Program-made: the position numbers and the translations under genes
Shown: positions 32,013 through 45,231 of the stretch, in pieces
How positions within the stretch are numbered: position 1 is the first letter of the stretch
How the letters are laid out: each line of letters begins with the position of its first letter
Notes under the pieces: generated by a model
What the model saw: the letters and a program-made list of their open reading frames with translations, nothing else
What the model was told of the DNA's origin: nothing
Databases searched by the model: none
From: Akebia trifoliata
Taxonomy: Eukaryota; Streptophyta; Magnoliopsida; Ranunculales; Lardizabalaceae
Reading direction: 5' to 3'
NCBI GenBank assembly: GCA_017979445.1
Contig: CM030710.1
Coordinates: 15,486,248-15,550,247 of the forward strand
Length of the DNA stretch: 64,000 nt

Positions 32013-32112
32013 GAGAATCTTCCATCACGGCATTCTTGAGATCTTCAAATGCCTCTTGGCAGTAGTCCGACCAGGACCATGCAATGTCTTTCTTCAACAG
32101 GTCAATGAGAGG
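32013..32112 (-). pseudogene. Scrap of Ty3/gypsy pol (RT-RNase H junction)
   Basis: On the minus strand about 33 codons read PLIDLLKKDIAWSWSDYCQE then AFEDLKNAVMEDS. This is the conserved segment between reverse transcriptase and RNase H of gypsy elements (LxxLLKKxxxWxWxxxCQxAFExLKxAV). Flanks do not continue the homology. It is an isolated relic of another element. Confidence 0.65.
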
Positions 32113-34440
32113 ATATTCATTAAAGCATATGGTTTAAAGACAAGACATTTTTTAGGAATGAGCAACTCTTAGAGCAAGCCATAGAATTCAGAAAGCATTT
32201 TTTTACATAGAATAAAAGAAAGAACATAATACTATGGGCTTAATAAAAAAATTTGAATTATAGTATTACTTGCTTTCTTATCAAGCCAAACAACTATATA
32301 TTGATGTATGAATACAAAAAATGTAATGCTAAAGGGAATAATGGACAAACAAATAACTACGAGTAGAAAATTTAATAAAAATATTATAACAAATTGCAAA
32401 GAAAAATTTATTCACCTCGTTGAAAGTTTTACTGAGGGAGTAGATCATTATAGTGTAATGTTCCTACATAACCAATAAAAAAAAAGTTCCTACATCAAAA
32501 CAAAGACAAATAACAAAAACAAATCACATCACATTATTTAATAGCATGAAAACAATAATATTTGACTAATAATTAAGTCAGAAACCCAACTTAGATGTGT
32601 CCACAGAAACTTGTCATTTTGTGCAATCATATTTGAGCTATTCATGAAGACTAATTAGTCCACTAAACTAATTTCTAAGTTAGAGTACAAAATATTCTTT
32701 TCTTTCTTTTTTTGTGGTTATTACTTAAAGAAATTTATCAGAAGGAACTATCTAAAAAGTGAAACATATGTTTTAATAGTAATATTTAGATAGTGAGAAC
32801 AAATACTAATATCCTCATTTTGAATGAAAACACTGCTATAAACAAAAGTGAATGGAGGAACATCAATTGTACAACTAAACCCTAATTTATAGGATGAGGC
32901 TTTGATGATGATAATGATATACTATTTGTCTCTTAAGGATTTCTCCCCAACACATATTCTTCTCATCCCTTCTTTCAACCTATATCCCCTTATACCCTAC
33001 TTTAAAAGATATGATTTCAAAGTAAAATATTCACATCCTTTATCTTTAAGAATCTTAATCAAATACAACCAGATCCTATTATATAATATATCTCAAGAAA
33101 TCTTATTATAACTACTAATTATATTTAAATTACTAAATAGGGACCGTACTAGGTGCTTGAGAGAGAATCCGAGTAAATGAAAATTCAAGTGATGGATTCT
33201 CAATGAATCAACATTTCTTTTGGAAAAGATTAATGTTAACTATAAAACAATGGGAGTCTTATCGATGAAAATTCGACGAACCCATTAAAAAAGAAGACTT
33301 CATAAAACTTCTCAAGAAACAGAATAAATAAAGAGCATATCAAAATAAGTTAGAAATCTTGAATTTACATAGAAAAGGTTGTCCAAATCTTTTTCTTGAA
33401 TTTACTTAATAATAATAAAAAAAAACACATATAGATTGAATTTCTTATTCACACGATACAATAGAAAAATGAGCCAATAGAACATAAACTTTAACAATCT
33501 CACATTCTCGAAAGAAATATCGAATGAAAAGAGAAAGATAATTGAAGATCAGCTGATCAATAATGAAGAAAACAATCATGGCTCCATCCCTTATAAATAT
33601 GGAAGTCCCGAGTAGAGTGATAAAGGTTAGACTAGTTTGAGGCCACCAAGTCCTCCCCCAAACCTCCATCGCTATGTCTAATCAAAATTCCCAAATGCAT
33701 TGTTTAGGGTTTGGGTTTGAGCATTTTAATATTTTTCCTCTTCAAAATCATAAATGAGTGTTTTGTGTTTTATATGTTGGAAATTAGGGTTTTTCTTTCT
33801 ATAAGAGGCAAAAAGACATAACTAGCCTTAAAAGTAATATTTTAACTTGTTAGTTGTGCTCTTCTCTCTTACCCCTATCAAATTTGTACTTTAATTTCTC
33901 TCTACTCTGTAAAAATGGCTTTTACTTGCCTTTTCTCATTTGATTCTTTGATTTATCAACTACTCCATTAGATCTTTGGCTTTTAGCATATTTTTCCCTC
34001 AGGAATTTTTCATATTAATTTTCTCCATTAATAAATAATATTTATTAGTTAATTATATATTTAAATTAATCTAGGTGATAGATTAAGGTTTGATTTCGTG
34101 ACAAACATGTACTTAAAATAAGGTGTAACTGTTGTAACTTTCTTATAAACAAAATGGAAGACCATGGGAATCAAAGGAATAAAGGTCAATTCATCAAGAT
34201 TACTATAAAATAGACAATTGTTTTCGTCAAATTAATTCAAAAATTGGTATATGCATGTTTCAATAAATATTTTAAAAGCATGATTGGTCCAGGAATTTCT
34301 ATAAGATATTGATTCTTTTACTACTTTCCACTCTCTAAGATGTCGATTTAATTTTGAGAATCAAGCTACTAATTAGAACAAAGCTTGTCAAAGTTGTCAA
34401 GCCATGTTGGAGAACTACACGATTTTATCCAACTATGCTT
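32113..34440. other. Unassigned AT-rich DNA
   Basis: More than 2 kb with no recognisable domain. One ATG-starting minus-strand frame of 74 codons at 33445-33669 encodes a Trp/Ile/Phe-rich hydrophobic peptide (MEVWGRTWWPQTSLTF...). I cannot support it as a gene. Part of this stretch may be decayed sequence of element E. Confidence 0.4.
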
Positions 34441-34442
34441 TC

Positions 34443-34797
34443 AATTCACTTTCTTGATCTAGAAGATTGTAGATAAGCATCGTTGTTGTATAGGAATTTA
34501 GATAAGGATCTAGATTATTTTTTTAGTTGTAATAATTGACAAACTTCACATTGTAATTCTGACAACGACATAGATTAAAATAAAGAAGGAAATAGACGTT
34601 GTAAATACTGAAAAGAAACATGACCTAAATAATTATGCCACCGCATTATTTGAGCTTTATTGGCTATCTTATTAATATTATTCTAAGAGCATGAGCATAC
34701 GGTATATGCTGAAATGTTGGGACGTTGAGAAGGTACCAGTCATATGCTTCACGACCACTACCAATCACCCTTTTAGTTGCCAAATCTTGAAAGACAC
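34443..34797 (-). mobile_element. Left part of minus-strand copia element E
   Basis: On the minus strand, reading toward lower coordinates: VFQDLATKRVIGSGREAYDW, then after a frameshift RWHNYLGHVSFQYLQRLFPS and ELQCEVCQL. This is the copia segment from the end of protease through the pre-integrase HHCC zone. It continues the sequence at 45232 and above once element C is removed. No integrase or RT follows further left, so E is truncated or unrecognisable there. Confidence 0.75.
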
Positions 34798-37491
34798 TGT
34801 AATGACTTGAAATCTTAAAATGTATCTCAAGGAAAGAATATTATATCCGTGCATTGATTTAAAAGTATAGATTCTTAAATTTTAATATTTGAGGAAAATA
34901 AACTTCACCAATAGAATTAGAAGGATCGAAAAACATACTTTATCCTGTAAGCACGCCTAAATCTGAAGTCGATTGAAAAAGTTATCAAATCCTCGAGTTT
35001 CGCATTAGATATTTTCCCAATAGGTAAACGACACCTTAGAGACGTAATTTGACGAAATCGATCATACCATTAGATTCGTGTCGAAAAATCACCCAAAATA
35101 GAGTATAAGTTTGTCCAATTTGGCATTCGGGAAAAACAATTCCCAAAATGACAAGTATGTCCCAACTTAAGTGATATAAATATCTAAATTCTATTAGAAA
35201 AATCAGATTTTTCTTATTCTCCTCTCCAAACAAATCTCAACCCTTTTCCTTCAATATTTGAAACTCAGATCTACACTAAACGAGAACGATCCGAGCTTAG
35301 GCGCAAGAAGGAAAGTTGTTCCTCTCGCCGAGGGTTACGCGTGGACGCAAAGAAATCCGATTTTCGCCGGAAGAAAATTTTGGAGATTGGCCGGAGGCGA
35401 TTTTAAAGTCCATTCAACCGTTGAAAATAGCTTGAAGTAGGTTGCCTTCCCTTCTACCTTCTAGTTATGCGATAATTTCATAGAAAATCCATATGATTGT
35501 TGATAAATCGATTGTTTCATTAAGTTTATACATATTTGAACAATTTAAATCATGTTTGCATGCTTATTTATGATTGGTTTTAGTTCATTTGATGTAACAT
35601 AAGCATTTTATAGTTAGTATAATATTTGAATCAATTTTGGTTGAGTTTCAATGAAAAATAACGAAAAATCAGCAATTCGGAAAAGTATCCGAATGTTGAG
35701 TTTGGTTCTAATTTGTTTTGTGTTGCTTCCATATAGTATGTATACCCATTTCCTACATTTATTTCATTAAAAACAATTAAGTATTACTACAATTAAGTAT
35801 TACTTTAAGTTCTTTAATAAATAAATAAATAATTCGTTTTCAAGTTCGACTTTGAAAAATCATGTTTTCAACACTTAGTTAAATTTTCACAGATTTCAGC
35901 TTTTATGTCTTATGGTTTTATCTTTGTTTTCGAGTCTCTCGACTCAACCAAAACCATCGAATGGAATTGGTTGATGCTTTATGGATTTCGAATTACTTTA
36001 AAAGTAAAATTACTTTAATAGATATGTAGGAAATTAGATGATAGATTAATCGATTTAATTGATGGATGGATAGAGAGAACGTATGTTCTCGACTGATTGA
36101 TGGGACAGTGCCTCCAGTTCTACGTAGTGGCCATGCCACGTAAAACGTGATAGATAGATAGAGGGATGAGATGGTTGATGGATGGAAATGACAGATAACT
36201 GTCACTGGAAGGCACTACCAGACTTTGTTTGTATTTTCGATTAAAAAGAAATGATATATTATATACAAAATAAATTATTTTGTTTACCAGTAAAGGTTTG
36301 TAGAAAACCCATAAAGAGTGACGCGTTGCTGTGTGTCCGGAAGCGGACGAGTCAATCTAGGATAACACTAGATGTCATATGCTCTTCGGTAGTATGGGAT
36401 ACCTTAGAGCATATTACAGCTTATGAAATCCGGGAATTTCTCCTACTTATTTCCTGGGGAACGTTGTGTGTAAAGGCGGTCTCTGTATAGTGTAGAGATA
36501 GGCGGGGTTCACATGCATTGCCTCTTGATAGGCTTCGACGCGAGGGGTCTCCTGGGCTAGTTAGTGATCACTATTAGTCTGTAGTCGTCAAACGGTCGAC
36601 CTCACCGTTAGTTGAACTCAGTATTGGGTTCTTGGTCAACGGCCAGTCTGAGCCGGATAAATGGTCATCCAACCGTGGTATGCTAGACCGGCCACAAAAT
36701 CAGATTATAACGATGGGATTCCACATCGGAGGTTAAGTTTGGAATATCGTATTGCCATAGCCGAGGCGGTTATATCGGCGTGTTCCTCTGCTCTCTTATC
36801 GATTACACCGCCGTGTTCTTATTATGTATCTTTTTCTTATTTTGTAATGATTGATAGGTGTTTTCATTTAAAAGATGCATATGTTACTTTAAATGATTGA
36901 AAATGATAGATTGAAAGTTATTATAACTGTTTCCTGAGTATGCTTAGACATTTATCGTATGTTACATTATGAAAACTTGCATTATTTAATTGTTCAACTG
37001 ATTACTCGTGCAAGTATGACTCGTTGTTAGAACGGCGTTCATCCTGCTGAGTAACATTCCCCTGTTACTCACCCTATCCTTCCCCTTTCAGATTATTCAA
37101 CTTTTGAAGAACCGTTCTTTGAGGAGTCTTTTGAGGAGGTCCTCGAGGAGGATCAGATTGATGTCTTGCCGCCGCCATGTCTTTGAGGACTAGTAGAGGA
37201 TCTTAGCGGTTTTTGGTTGTAGATAAGAAACATGGTAGTTTAGAAATTTTTGTAACCTGATGAATTATGAGATTAAAGATCTTGACTTATATCAGTGTTT
37301 GTCGATTTCTTCTGTTTACTCTAGACTCTCGTATAGATGTTAGTTAAATGTTTATTCCGCTGCGTGTATTTTCTTTTCATAAGTATTATTATTTATGAAT
37401 GTTCTGTTAGATTTTGTGATTGATTACCTCACACCTCGAGATTCTGACTGATGAATCATAGGGATTCGTGTTGGGATTTCGGGGCGTGACA
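34798..37491 (+). repeat. 5' LTR of element C
   Basis: A long LTR (2.7 kb) pairing with 42539-45226. It contains GATA/GATG-rich short repeats at about 36040-36190 and the TATA-like GATATAAATA at about 35171. Small frames (35036-35233, 35258-35440, 36251-36490, 36661-36900) recur in the other LTR only because the LTRs are identical. None has a recognised domain. Confidence 0.95.
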
Positions 37492-37494
37492 GCG

Positions 37495-37506
37495 TGGTAT
37501 CAGAGC
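37495..37506 (+). promoter_or_regulatory. Primer-binding site of element C (tRNA-iMet)
   Basis: TGGTATCAGAGC starts three bases after the LTR end. It is the standard complement of the 3' end of initiator tRNA-Met used by most plant gypsy and copia elements. Confidence 0.92.
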
Positions 37507-37782
37507 TCAATATTAGTTCCGGATGGGACGAGAGCTCTTCTGTGTCTAGAAATTTGTTAGAGTCTAGATTGGAGATAAGATTAGGAATAATAGGAAATTC
37601 CTTAAGGATATGAAGTATGAGACAATAGTTATTTGATGAATTAATGGACTAAGTAGTATTAAATGGAATATGTTTGAATGCATAAATGTTTGATGTGTAA
37701 TTAGTACTCTGCCTAAAGTTTGATGAAATGTCTTTTGGATTTGGAGAAATTATAAAGATTGTTCAATTGCAGATTTGATTAG

Positions 37783-40700
37783 ATGGCAGGCAGAGGTAGG
37801 CCAGGCAAGAGGTCCCAACCCACAGATGCAGGGACATCTGAGGCTAGACAACCAACAGAAATGGAATTGATGATGCAAGCCATAACGGCGATGTCTCAGA
37901 ACCAGGAAAGAATACAAGAAAGGCAGATGAAAATGATAGAAGATCAGGCAGTCTTGATGAGACAGTTGACTGGGATGATAGGGGGCCAGAACCAGTCAGG
38001 TGCACATATACCTGAGGTTGCTCCGGAGCACACCCCTGACTCCACACCTGATCAGAGTATACCCCCACCTCCATCAGCACAGGTACCGAGACATGTGCAG
38101 TTGGTGCGACCACCATATCAGGGTCTTGCGGGTGCTCTTTTGAGAGAGTATAGGAGTATGAGGCCACCCAGCTTTGATGGAGTTGCGGACCCCGCAATGG
38201 CGGAAGAATGGTTGGAAGAGTCCGACAAATACTTGTGCACTATGGAGTGTTCAGACACCCAAAAAGTCTTGTGTGCCTCTTTTATGCTTCAGAGGGGTGC
38301 AGCACATTGGTGGACTTCGGTGAAAGACAACCAACCAGAGATTCAAAACAACTGGACGATCTTTCAGAAAGTGTTCTTAGAGAAGTATGTTCCCGCTAGC
38401 TCCCGGGACAGAAAGAGGATGGAGTTTGATAGGTTGGCACAGGGTAACATGTCCGTGGACCAGTATGAGTCCCGCTTTACCCAATTGGCTCGTTATGCTC
38501 CCGAGCTGATTTCCACCAACCAGATGAAAGCAGAGAAGTTTGTTAGAGGGTTGAAAGTCACTTTCAGGAGTAGGATGGCAGCCTTCGAGGTTACTAGCTA
38601 CTCCGAAGTGGTCACAAGAGCCCAAAGGCTAGAACGGGCAGATGAGGTCATTCACGAGCAGAGTGTTGGGATGAGGACGGTACCCCCACCAGCCAAGAGA
38701 CAGATGATTTACAGGCCCAGTAGTTCAGGGCAGCAGTGGACCAGCCAACCACAGGGTCAGAGCAGTTTCCGACCCCCAGTATCTACAGGCCAGTTTCCAC
38801 AGAGGACAGTAGCACCAGTGCAGGGCAGGGGTCAGGCTACTCGTTCGCAGAGTCAGATGACTAGAGGCCAGGGACAGACTTCGAGGCCTCAGGTTCAGAC
38901 TGCTAGACCTCCACTACCGTCGCAGAGGGCACCTACGGGTCAGGCCAGTAGAGAGCCGATTAGATGTTATGAGTGTGGAGAGTTGGGACATCTGAGGAGA
39001 CAGTGCCCCAAAATCCCCCAGCAGACCCGTGATTCGATGACTCAGGCTAGGGTCTATGCTATGACGCAAGCTGACACTACAGCTTCAGAGGATGTGGTGG
39101 AAGGTATAATTATGTTATATAACTGTTTAGCACATGTATTGATGGATTCAGGTTCCACACATTCATTTGTATCTTCTAGCATGGTAGAAAAGTTAGAACT
39201 TTCTACAACAGACACCAATAGGACACTTTCGTTGATGACTCCCCTGGGAAACAAAACAATGCCACATCGAGTGTGTAACTCGTGCATTCTCAAGATAGGA
39301 GATAGTTCATTTGAACTGAACTTGATAGTCTTAGAACTTCGAGATTTCGACATCATCTTAGGCATGGACTGGTTAGCTGCATACCATGCGGTTATAGATT
39401 GTTATGCCAAGACAGTTAAGTTTGGTGTGCCGGGACAGCCAGAGTTCAAATTCAAGTTTAAGGGAATTCGGAATCGTGTAATCCGAGTGATAGAACCATC
39501 TAGGAATGGGACTGATTGGGATAGTTTGTATAGCATGAATACTACCGTTAGTGAGGTGAATGAAGAGTCACTAAAGGTGGAAGCAATCCGAATAGTATGT
39601 GACTATTCCGATGTCTTTCCTGCAGAGTTACCTGGGTTACCCCCAATCAGGAAGATTGACTTCTCAATCGAACTGATTCCAGGAACTAGACCCATATCGA
39701 TTCCACCTTATCGAATGGCCCCAGCAGAAATGAAGGAGCTAAAAAGTCAATTGGAAGAGTTGACAGGTTTGGGTTTCATTCGTCCGAGCAGCTCGCCTTG
39801 GGGTGCTCCAGTTTTGTTCGTAAAGAAGAAGGATGGGTCAATGAGATTATGCATTGACTATCGAAAACTGAACCAAGTGACGATAAAGAACAAGTATCCG
39901 CTCCCCAGGATTGATGATCTGTTTGATCAACTAAGAGGTGCCAAGTACTTCTCAAAAATTGATCTAAGATCGGGATACCACCAGTTGAGGATCAAAGAGG
40001 AGGATGTTTCGAAGACAGCATTCCGAACTCGGTTAGGGCACTTTGAGTACCTAGTAATGCCGTTCGGTTTGACTAATGCACCTGCGGTGTTTATGGATCT
40101 CATGCAGCGAGTGTTTTGGGATTTCTTGAATGTCTTCATTATCGTCTTCATTGACGATATCTTGATCTATTCGAAGACAGAATTTGAGCATGAGGATCAT
40201 TTGAATGTCACACTTCACAGATTGCGCCAGGAGAAGTTGTATGCTAAATTCTCCAAGTGCGAATTCTGGTTAGATGAAGTAAAGTTCTTGGGTCATGTGG
40301 TTTCCAAGAATGGGATATCGGTGGACCCATCGAAGATTGAAGTAGTTATGAACTGGCAGAGACCTATTACAGTTACTGAGATCAGGAGTTTTCTTAGACT
40401 TACGGGATACTACCGTAGATTTGTAGAAGGCTTCTCGAAGATAGCTTCGTCATTAATGAAGTTAACTTAGAAAGGGGTCATGTTTGAATGGACCGATAGC
40501 TACGAAACAGCAATCCAGGAGTTGAAGACTCGACTAATCACGGCACTCGTTTTGATAGTCCCTACGCCAGGAGAGAAATATGTCATTTATGCTGATGCTT
40601 CTCATACGGGACTTGGGTGTGTATTAATGCAGGATGGTCAGGTAATTGCTTACGCATCGAGATAGTTGAAGATCCATGAGAAGAACTATCCGACCCATGA

Positions 40701-42492
40701 TTTAGAGTTGGCGGCTATAGTGCACGCACACAAGGTTTGGAGACACTATTTGTATGGGGAGACCTTCGAAGTGTATTCAGATCACAAGAGTCTCAAGTAT
40801 TTATTCTCGCAGAAGGAATTGAATATGAGGCAGAGGCGATGGATGGAATACCTGAAAGACTACGACTTTACATTGCATTACCATCTTGGTAAGGCCAATG
40901 TAGTAGCAGACGCTTTAAGTCGTAAGAAAGATGGGGTGTTTGCTCACATAAAGATTGAGGAATGGAAAATGCTAGAAACTGCAACCGATTATGCATTCAA
41001 CATTCCCTCAGAAACAGATGAGCAGAAATCCTATGTAGCTCACATGAGAGTACAACCCCAGATTGTTGAAAGGGTTATTGAAGCGCAGAAGATTGATACG
41101 GAATTGGAAGGGTACCAAGAGAAAGCAGAGGACTTTGGTGAGCAGAGTTGGAGAATTCATGATGATGGTAGTATACGGTTCAAGAGTAGACTTTGGGTTC
41201 CTCGTGACGTTTTATTGAGAAATGACATAATGGATGAAGCCCATAAGTCGCATTTTTCTATTCATCCAGGGAGTACCAAGATGTATCAGGACATGAAAAG
41301 AAATTTTTGGTGGCCAGGAATGAAAAAGCACATTGCCCAGTATGTGAGTCGTTGTATGATATGTCAGCAAGTAAAGGCTGAGCATAGGAGACCTGCAGGG
41401 TTATTGCAACCACTTCCTATTCCGGAATGGAAATGGGAGCACGTAACTATGGATTTTGTTAGTGGGTTGCCGAAGGCTAGTGATGGGATTGATGCTGTAT
41501 GGGTGGTTGTAGATAGACTTACTAAGTCTGCTCATTTTCTACCTATCAAGATGACTTACACTGTGGATAAGCTGAGCAGGATTTATGTCTCAGAGATTGT
41601 GAAGTTACATGGAGTCCCAGTTTCTATTGTATCTGATAGGGATCCACGTTTTACATCTCAATTCTGGCAGAGTTTTCAAGTTGCATTTGGTACGAAGCTG
41701 AAGATGAGTACAGCATTCCACCCACAGACTGATGGGCAGTCAGAACGTGTTATCCAGATATTGGAAGACATGTTGAGGGCTTGTGTACTAGATTTTGGAG
41801 GTAACTGGAAGAATCACTTGGCAATAGCTGAATTTGCCTATAACAATAGTTACCAATCTAGTATAGGCATGGCACCATTTGAAGCGTTATATGGCAGACC
41901 ATGCAGATCGCCAAATTGTTGGGCAGAAGTCGGAGATAGTATTCTGTTGGGCCCCGACATCGTCTTGGAGACTACTGAGAAGATTAAGACAGTTCGAGAA
42001 AGGTTGCGGGTAGCACAGAGCAGGCAGAAAAGTTATGCAGATCATCGTCGACGACCATTAGAGTTCGTGATCGGTGATTTTGTATTCTTGAAGGTTTCTC
42101 CTAGAAGAGGAATCAGTAGGTTTGGGATTAAGGGTAAACTAAAGCCGAGGTATGTAGGACCGTTTGAGATCATAGACAGAGTTGGCACGGTTGCATACAA
42201 GTTGGCTTTACCTGCTCAGTTAGAAAGGGTTCATAACGTATTTCATATATCGATGTTGAGAAAGTATGAACCGGACCCATCCCACGTTATTGACTGGCAG
42301 TCCTTGAATCTAGAGGAAGACATATCGTATGAAGAGGGGCCAATACAGATTCTTTACCGTAAAGAGAAAATGTTGAGGTCACGAGTTATTCCGTTAGTTA
42401 AGGTGCTTTGGAGACATCACAATGTCGAGGAAGCGACTTGGGAGAAAGAAACGGAGATGCGTGCTCAATTTCCAGAATTATTCTTCGATTGA
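37783..42492 (+). pseudogene. gag-pol polyprotein of element C, interrupted by two in-frame TAG codons
   Basis: 1570 codons in one frame, starting [10 protein letters not shown] about 290 bases after the primer site. Gag capsid region: about residues 125-300 ([33 protein letters not shown]). Zinc knuckle [14 protein letters not shown] at about 395. Protease [11 protein letters not shown] with Asp 455. [22 protein letters not shown] (about 690) and catalytic FIDD (Asp 791-792). RNase H: YADASHTGLGCVL at about 935, into the third segment. Integrase: zinc finger HFSIHPG...CMICQ (about 1155-1205), then catalytic [17 protein letters not shown] and PQTDGQSER. The C-terminal chromodomain-like [20 protein letters not shown] (about 1535-1555) would tether integration to chromatin. 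TAGs at 40468 and 40663 each sit where Gln (CAG) or a similar residue is expected (LT-stop-KG, ASR-stop-LKIH). No other damage is seen. Confidence 0.93.
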
Positions 42493-42521
42493 GGTATGTT
42501 TAATTTCGAGGACGAAATTCT

Positions 42522-42538
42522 TATTAAGGGAAGGAGGA
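42522..42538 (+). promoter_or_regulatory. Polypurine tract of element C
   Basis: The purine-rich run TTAAGGGAAGGAGGA directly before the 3' LTR, preceded by the phrase TTTCGAGGACGAAATTC that often stands before the tract in Tekay-type elements. Confidence 0.8.
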
Positions 42539-45226
42539 TGTAATGACTTGAAATCTTAAAATGTATCTCAAGGAAAGAATTTTATATCCGTGCATTGATT
42601 TAAAAGTATAGATTCTTAAATTTTAATATTTGAGGAAAATAAACTTCACCAATAGAATTAGAAGGATCGAAAAACATACTTTAGCCTGTAAGCACGCCTA
42701 AATCTGAAGTCGATTGAAAAAGTTATCAAATCCTCGAGTTTCGCATTAGATATTTTTCCAATAGGTAAACGACACCTTAGAGACGTAATTTGAGGAAACC
42801 GATCATACCATTAGATTCGTGTCGAAAAATCACCCAAAATAGAGTATAAGTTTGTCCAATTCGGCATTCGGGAAAAACAATTCCCAAAATGACAAGTATG
42901 TCCCAACTTAAGTGATATAAATATCTAAATTCTATTAGAAAAATCAGATTTTTCTTATTCTCCTCTCCAAACAAATCTCAACCCTTTTCCTTCAATATTT
43001 GAAACTCAGATCTACACTAAACGAGAACGATCCGAGCTTAGGCGCAAGAAGGAAAGTTGTTCCTCTCGCCGAGGGTTACGCGTGGACGCAAAGAAATCCG
43101 ATTTTCGCCGGAAGAAAATTTTGGAGATTGGCCGGAGGCGATTTTAAAGTCCATTCAACCGTTGAAAATAGCTTGAAGTAGGTTGCCTTCCCTTCTACCT
43201 TCTAGTTATGCGATAATTTCATAGAAAATCCATATGATTGTTGATAAATCGATTGTTTCATTAAGTTTATACATATTTGAACAATTTAAATCATGTTTGC
43301 ATGCTTATTTATGATTGGTTTTAGTTCATTTGATGTAACATAAGCATTTTATAGTTAGTATAATATTTGAATCGATTTTGGTTGAGTTTCAATGAAAAAT
43401 AACGAAAAATCAGCAATTCGGAAAAGTATCCGAATGTTGAGTTTGGTTCTAATTTGTTTTGTGTTGCTTCCATATAGTATGTATACCCATTTCCTACATT
43501 TATTTCATTAAAAACAATTAAGTATTACTACAATTAAGTATTACTTTAAGTTCTTTAATAAATAAATAATTCGTTTTCAAGTTCGACTTTGAAAAATCAT
43601 TTTTCAACACTTAGTTAAATTTTCACAGATTTCAGCTTTTATGTCTTATGGTTTTATCTTTGTTTTCGAGTCTCTCGACTCAACCAAAACCATCGAATGG
43701 AATTGGTTGATGCTTTATGGATTTCGAATTACTTTAAAAGTAAAATTACTTTAATAGATATGTAGGAAATTAGATGATAGATTAATCGATTTAATTGATG
43801 GATGGATAGAGAGAACGTATGTTCTCGACTGATTGATGGGACAGTGCCTCCAGTTCTACGTAGTGGCCATGCCACGTAAAACGTGATAGATAGATAGAGG
43901 GATGAGATGGTTGATGGATGGAAATGACAGATAACTGTCACTGGAAGGCACTACCAGACTTTGTTTGTATTTTCGATTAAAAAGAAATGATATATTATAT
44001 ACAAAATAAATTATTTTGTTTACCAGTAAAGGTTTGTAGAAAACCCATAAAGAGTGACGCGTTGCTGTGTGTCCGGAAGCGGCGAGTCAATCTAGGATAA
44101 CACTAGATGTCATATGCTCTTCGGTAGTATGGGATACCTTAGAGCATATTACAGCTTATGAAATCCGGGAATTTCTCCTACTTATTTCCTGGGGAACGTT
44201 GTGTGTAAAGGCGGTCTCTGTATAGTGTAGAGATAGGCGGGGTTCACATGCATTGCCTCTTGATAGGCTTCGACGCGAGGGGTCTCCTGGGCTAGTTAGT
44301 GATCACTATTAGTCTGTAGTCGTCAAACGGTCGACCTCACCGTTAGTTGAACTCAGTATTGGGTTCTTGGTCAACGGCCAGTCTGAGCCGGATAAATGGT
44401 CATCCAACCGTGGTATGCTAGACCGGCCACAAAATCAGATTATAACGATGGGATTCCACATCGGAGGTTAAGTTTGGAATATCGTATTGCCATAGCCGAG
44501 GCGGTTATATCGGCGTGTTCCTCTGCTCTCTTATCGATTACACCGCCGTGTTCTTATTATGTATCTTTTTCTTATTTTGTAATGATTGATAGGTGTTTTC
44601 ATTTAAAAGATGCATATGTTACTTTAAATGATTGAAAATGATAGATTGAAAGTTATTATAACTGTTTCCTGAGTATGCTTAGACATTTATCGTATGTTAC
44701 ATTATGAAAACTTGCATTATTTAATTGTTCAACTGATTACTCGTGCAAGTATGACTCGTTGTTAGAACGGCGTTCATCCTGCTGAGTAACATTCCCATGT
44801 TACTCACCCTATCCTTCCCCTTTCAGATTATACAACTTTTGAAAAACCGTTCTTTGAGGAGTCTTTTGAGGAGGTCCTCGAGGAGGATCAGATTGATGTC
44901 TTGCCGCCGCCATGTCTTTGAGGACTAGTAGAGGATCTTAGCGGTTTTTGGTTGTAGATAAGAAACATGGTAGTTTAGAAATTTTTGTAACCTGATGAAT
45001 TATGAGATTAAAGATCTTGACTTATATCAGTGTTTGTCGATTTCTTCTGTTTACTCTAGACTCTCGTATAGATGTTAGTTAAATGTTTATTCCGCTGCGT
45101 GTATTTTCTTTTCATAAGTATTATTATTTATGAATGTTCTGTTAGATTTTGTGATTGATTACCTCACACCTCGAGATTCTGACTGATGAATCATAGGGAT
45201 TCGTGTTGGGATTTCGGGGCGTGACA
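42539..45226 (+). repeat. 3' LTR of element C
   Basis: 2688 bp, followed by GACAC. By eye it differs from the 5' LTR at only scattered single bases and a few short indels (for example ATAAATAAATAAAT against ATAAATAAAT near 43558). Confidence 0.95.
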
Positions 45227-45231
45227 GACAC

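Larger units (their letters stand above)
34798..45226 (+). mobile_element. Complete Tekay/Del-like Ty3/gypsy retrotransposon C
   Basis: 10429 bp. LTRs at 34798-37491 (2694 bp) and 42539-45226 (2688 bp) are nearly identical. They start TGTAATGACTTG and end GGGGCGTGACA. The target duplication GACAC is perfect (34793-34797 and 45227-45231). The primer site fits initiator tRNA-Met, and the polypurine tract lies before the 3' LTR. The single gag-pol frame is open except for two TAG codons. The domain order gag, protease, RT, RNase H, integrase, chromodomain-like tail marks a chromovirus, closest to Tekay/Del. It is the youngest-looking full element in the window and is inserted in copia element E. 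Confidence 0.96.

Noticed and set aside
33445..33669. 74-codon hydrophobic ORF as a small membrane protein gene
   Set aside because: It starts with ATG and has a plausible leader, but no family match, no splice structure and no supporting repeat. Too weak to call.
34798..37491. Small ORFs repeated in both LTRs of C
   Set aside because: Duplicated only because the LTRs are identical. No recognisable domain and no conserved start context.
37844..38197. 117-codon minus-strand ORF opposite gag of C
   Set aside because: Shadow of the gag frame, which has clear capsid and zinc-knuckle motifs on the plus strand.
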